From Diploptera punctata (Eukaryota > Arthropoda > Insecta > Blattodea > Blaberidae): a stretch of DNA of 64,000 bases. A program made the translations under genes and the position numbers. The notes beneath the pieces are model-generated. The model did no database searches. It had not been told where the DNA came from and saw only the letters and a list, made by a program, of their open reading frames with translations. Where the stretch lies: assembly GCA_030220185.1 (NCBI GenBank), contig JASPKZ010001596.1, positions 558,001 to 622,000 of the forward strand. Reading direction: 5' to 3'. Shown here one piece after another: positions 62,491 through 64,000 of the stretch; position 1 is the first letter of the stretch, and every line of letters begins with the position of its first letter.

Positions 62491-63480
62491 ACAAGATGGC
62501 CAACAATTCATAAATATTTTATATTTTAATTGTCATTCGTATTTATAAATAATTTTTACTAAAAATTGTAAATTGTTTCTTGATAGAAACTGTATCTAAA
62601 CTCTTTGCTAGCTTTTACTCTATTACGTCCAGTCCTTGCATCCAAATCTACAAAGCTGGGAAAATAATGGAGACATGGCTGCATAGCAAACAACAATCTC
62701 TAATTATTAAATTAAAAATCTTACCTAATCTATCACCTTTTTGAACCCTATGAGCCAGAATTAATTAATTTTTTGTGTATTGCATTAACTAATACAAGGT
62801 GTCTCTAAAGTCACTATCCATTTCCATGAAAACACTATTTTTTTTTTTCTTTTCTTTGCATACATTTAGCTTAGTGCAACATTACATTTGAAGAAGAAAA
62901 ATGCTCAGACTGGGGTTTGAACCCAGAACCTTTCGCACTCTAGGCAAATTCTCTACCAACTGAGCTACCTCAGCAAAAAAGTGCAGTGAGTAGTATTAGA
63001 AAACACAACCTACACACCGTCATTATTTGATAAGTATTTTTTGTTATTTTTAATTTTGTGTGAAAAAATTGTATCCATGTAACTTCTACCCAACCATATA
63101 CAGTATATAAAATTGAAGGTAAAAGTGACGCTCGATTTTAAAGAAAGCTGATGCTATAAACAATAAAAAATATTATTTTCCTTGTAGTTTCCCAATATTT
63201 TGGTGACTTTCATTTAAACTTACAGTTATTTCAGTCTTGCCAGAGGTTTCAAGGACATGAGTGACTCAATATTCTCTGCTGGTTATCTCTCATTTCTTAT
63301 GACTCCTCACATGACAAACTGGTTGTTTTGTTATATGAGTACTCTGTGCAGTTCCTTGTGTTGAGGGTGTGTGTTCACGTGAGTAGTGGGAGATACAGTG
63401 ACTTGACCTTGAAACCTCTGCTGAGAGAATGAAATAACTATAGGAGGAAGTAACACTAAGAGGTATTAATTAATAAAATG
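62491..63480. other. downstream region with one SINE head, otherwise unassigned
   Basis: A minus-strand tRNA-like family-1 head lies at 62905-62976 (rc of CTGGGGTTTGAACCCAGAACC, then GAGCTACCTCAGC), flanked by GAAGAAGAAAAATGC. The remainder shows no gene or clear element. Confidence 0.5.
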
Positions 63481-64000
63481 AGTTAGACTTTATAATGAAA
63501 TGTGCACAACGTGCAAAGAAGATTGTTCTTAGTCAGTGCAGATTTTCGTCAATGATTCTGATCTCATCCTACAGTTTAACACATGATATCTCTCACACTG
63601 TTTGCCACATCTTGCATACACACAGTCTGGGCCAGGCTTGTGGAATCTCTGGTTGCTGCACAGCGTGTCTGGTCCCTGTGTGGCATAGTTCATATCCTCC
63701 CTGAGTCCATTCACGGCTTGACATTGCATCAGGAATGTTGAATTCTTCCCATATTTGCATTTTTTCTCGTGGAATTCTTGCAGGAAGTAAGCTGGTGTCA
63801 CTGTAGTAACTTCAACCTCAGCTCTTCAATGTAGAAGGGCTCTCTGACGAGCTCATGTACAAGTCGCGAGGGTGTGTATTTGGAAGTTAGACTTTACAAC
63901 TCATCTCATAATTGTTAATATTCTTGAAAACTAGTTTCGATATACTACATAGCATTATCAATTCCATCTAACTGTTGAATTGGTGGTTGGTGATCTTGTA
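63440..64000. mobile_element. PLE terminus and truncated fold-back at window edge
   Basis: GGAGGAAGTAACACTAAGAGG at about 63440 and CAACTCATCTCATAATTG, GAAAACTAGTTTCGATATAC, TCTAACTGTTGAATTGGTGG from 63896 match arms seen at 30.36-30.46 and 54.8-55.0 kb. The element runs off the window, so its partner arm is unseen. Confidence 0.55.
63529..63801 (-). CDS. unassigned cysteine-rich open frame
   Basis: A 90-codon frame on the minus strand with regularly spaced Cys/His: EKKCKYGKNSTFLMQCQAV, DTLCSNQRFHKPGPDC, VYARCGKQCERYHVLNCRMR. The spacing suggests a zinc-binding module. An acceptor-like TTACTACAG precedes it, and it ends at a TGA/TAA pair. I do not recognise the family. It could be an exon of an unknown gene or a relic of a transposon-encoded protein. 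No neighbouring exon was found. Confidence 0.35.
   Translation of the reverse strand: MTPAYFLQEFHEKKCKYGKNSTFLMQCQAVNGLREDMNYATQGPDTLCSNQRFHKPGPDCVYARCGKQCERYHVLNCRMRSESLTKICTD

Overview
The window is AT-rich eukaryotic nuclear DNA, most likely from an arthropod and probably an insect. That placement rests on the protein-coding exons and on the mixture of mariner, non-LTR, Penelope-like and tRNA-derived SINE elements; no species can be named from the sequence. Two split host genes are recognisable, and nearly everything else is transposable-element or satellite sequence.

Host genes. (1) The 5' third of alpha-catenin lies on the minus strand. Coding exons run from the ATG at 35996 down to 22492, and a candidate noncoding first exon ends at 38847. 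The exons at 35895-35996, 31349-31538, 29105-29271, 26680-26856 and 22492-22695 are open and splice in phase. The exon at 28744-28975 is recognisable but full of small insertions and stops, which looks more like uncorrected read error than decay. The remaining two thirds of the gene is not seen in the first 22.4 kb. (2) A complete stem-loop (histone mRNA) binding protein gene, SLBP, lies on the plus strand. It has four coding exons (47320-47888, 51393-51548, 59362-59490, 62220-62379) with matching phase-2 junctions and encodes 337 residues. The two genes are divergent. The interval near 39.0-39.9 kb holds an exact E2F-type site and a strong splice donor, so it may be a shared promoter region.

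Mobile DNA. The dominant theme is fold-back (palindromic) derivatives of a Penelope-like element (PLE). Their arms end in TTACCTCAT/ATGAGGTAA-like sequence, carry pieces of the GIY-YIG endonuclease, and contain minimal hammerhead ribozyme cores (CTGANGA, stem II, GAAA, short palindromic stem III). At least ten cores can be drawn. They differ in stem sequence but keep the pairing. A 3' PLE fragment at 57541-58740 joins reverse transcriptase, GIY-YIG and a hammerhead-like tail, and a second PLE type at 56880-57330 has its own core. Between 2.66 and 9.29 kb a satellite of about 46 bp (roughly 140 copies) has been built from the hammerhead core of one such fold-back element.

Other elements include a decayed mariner with both terminal repeats (11918-13044); a non-LTR element with reverse transcriptase and RNase H separated by one frameshift (43.7-46.2 kb); many LINE 3' fragments; a pogo/Tigger-like element in an SLBP intron (51565-52664); and three SINE families. 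One of these forms a clean three-copy 301-bp tandem array with an inverted partner at 25.3-26.3 kb. No CRISPR arrays, rRNA genes or convincing functional tRNA genes were found.
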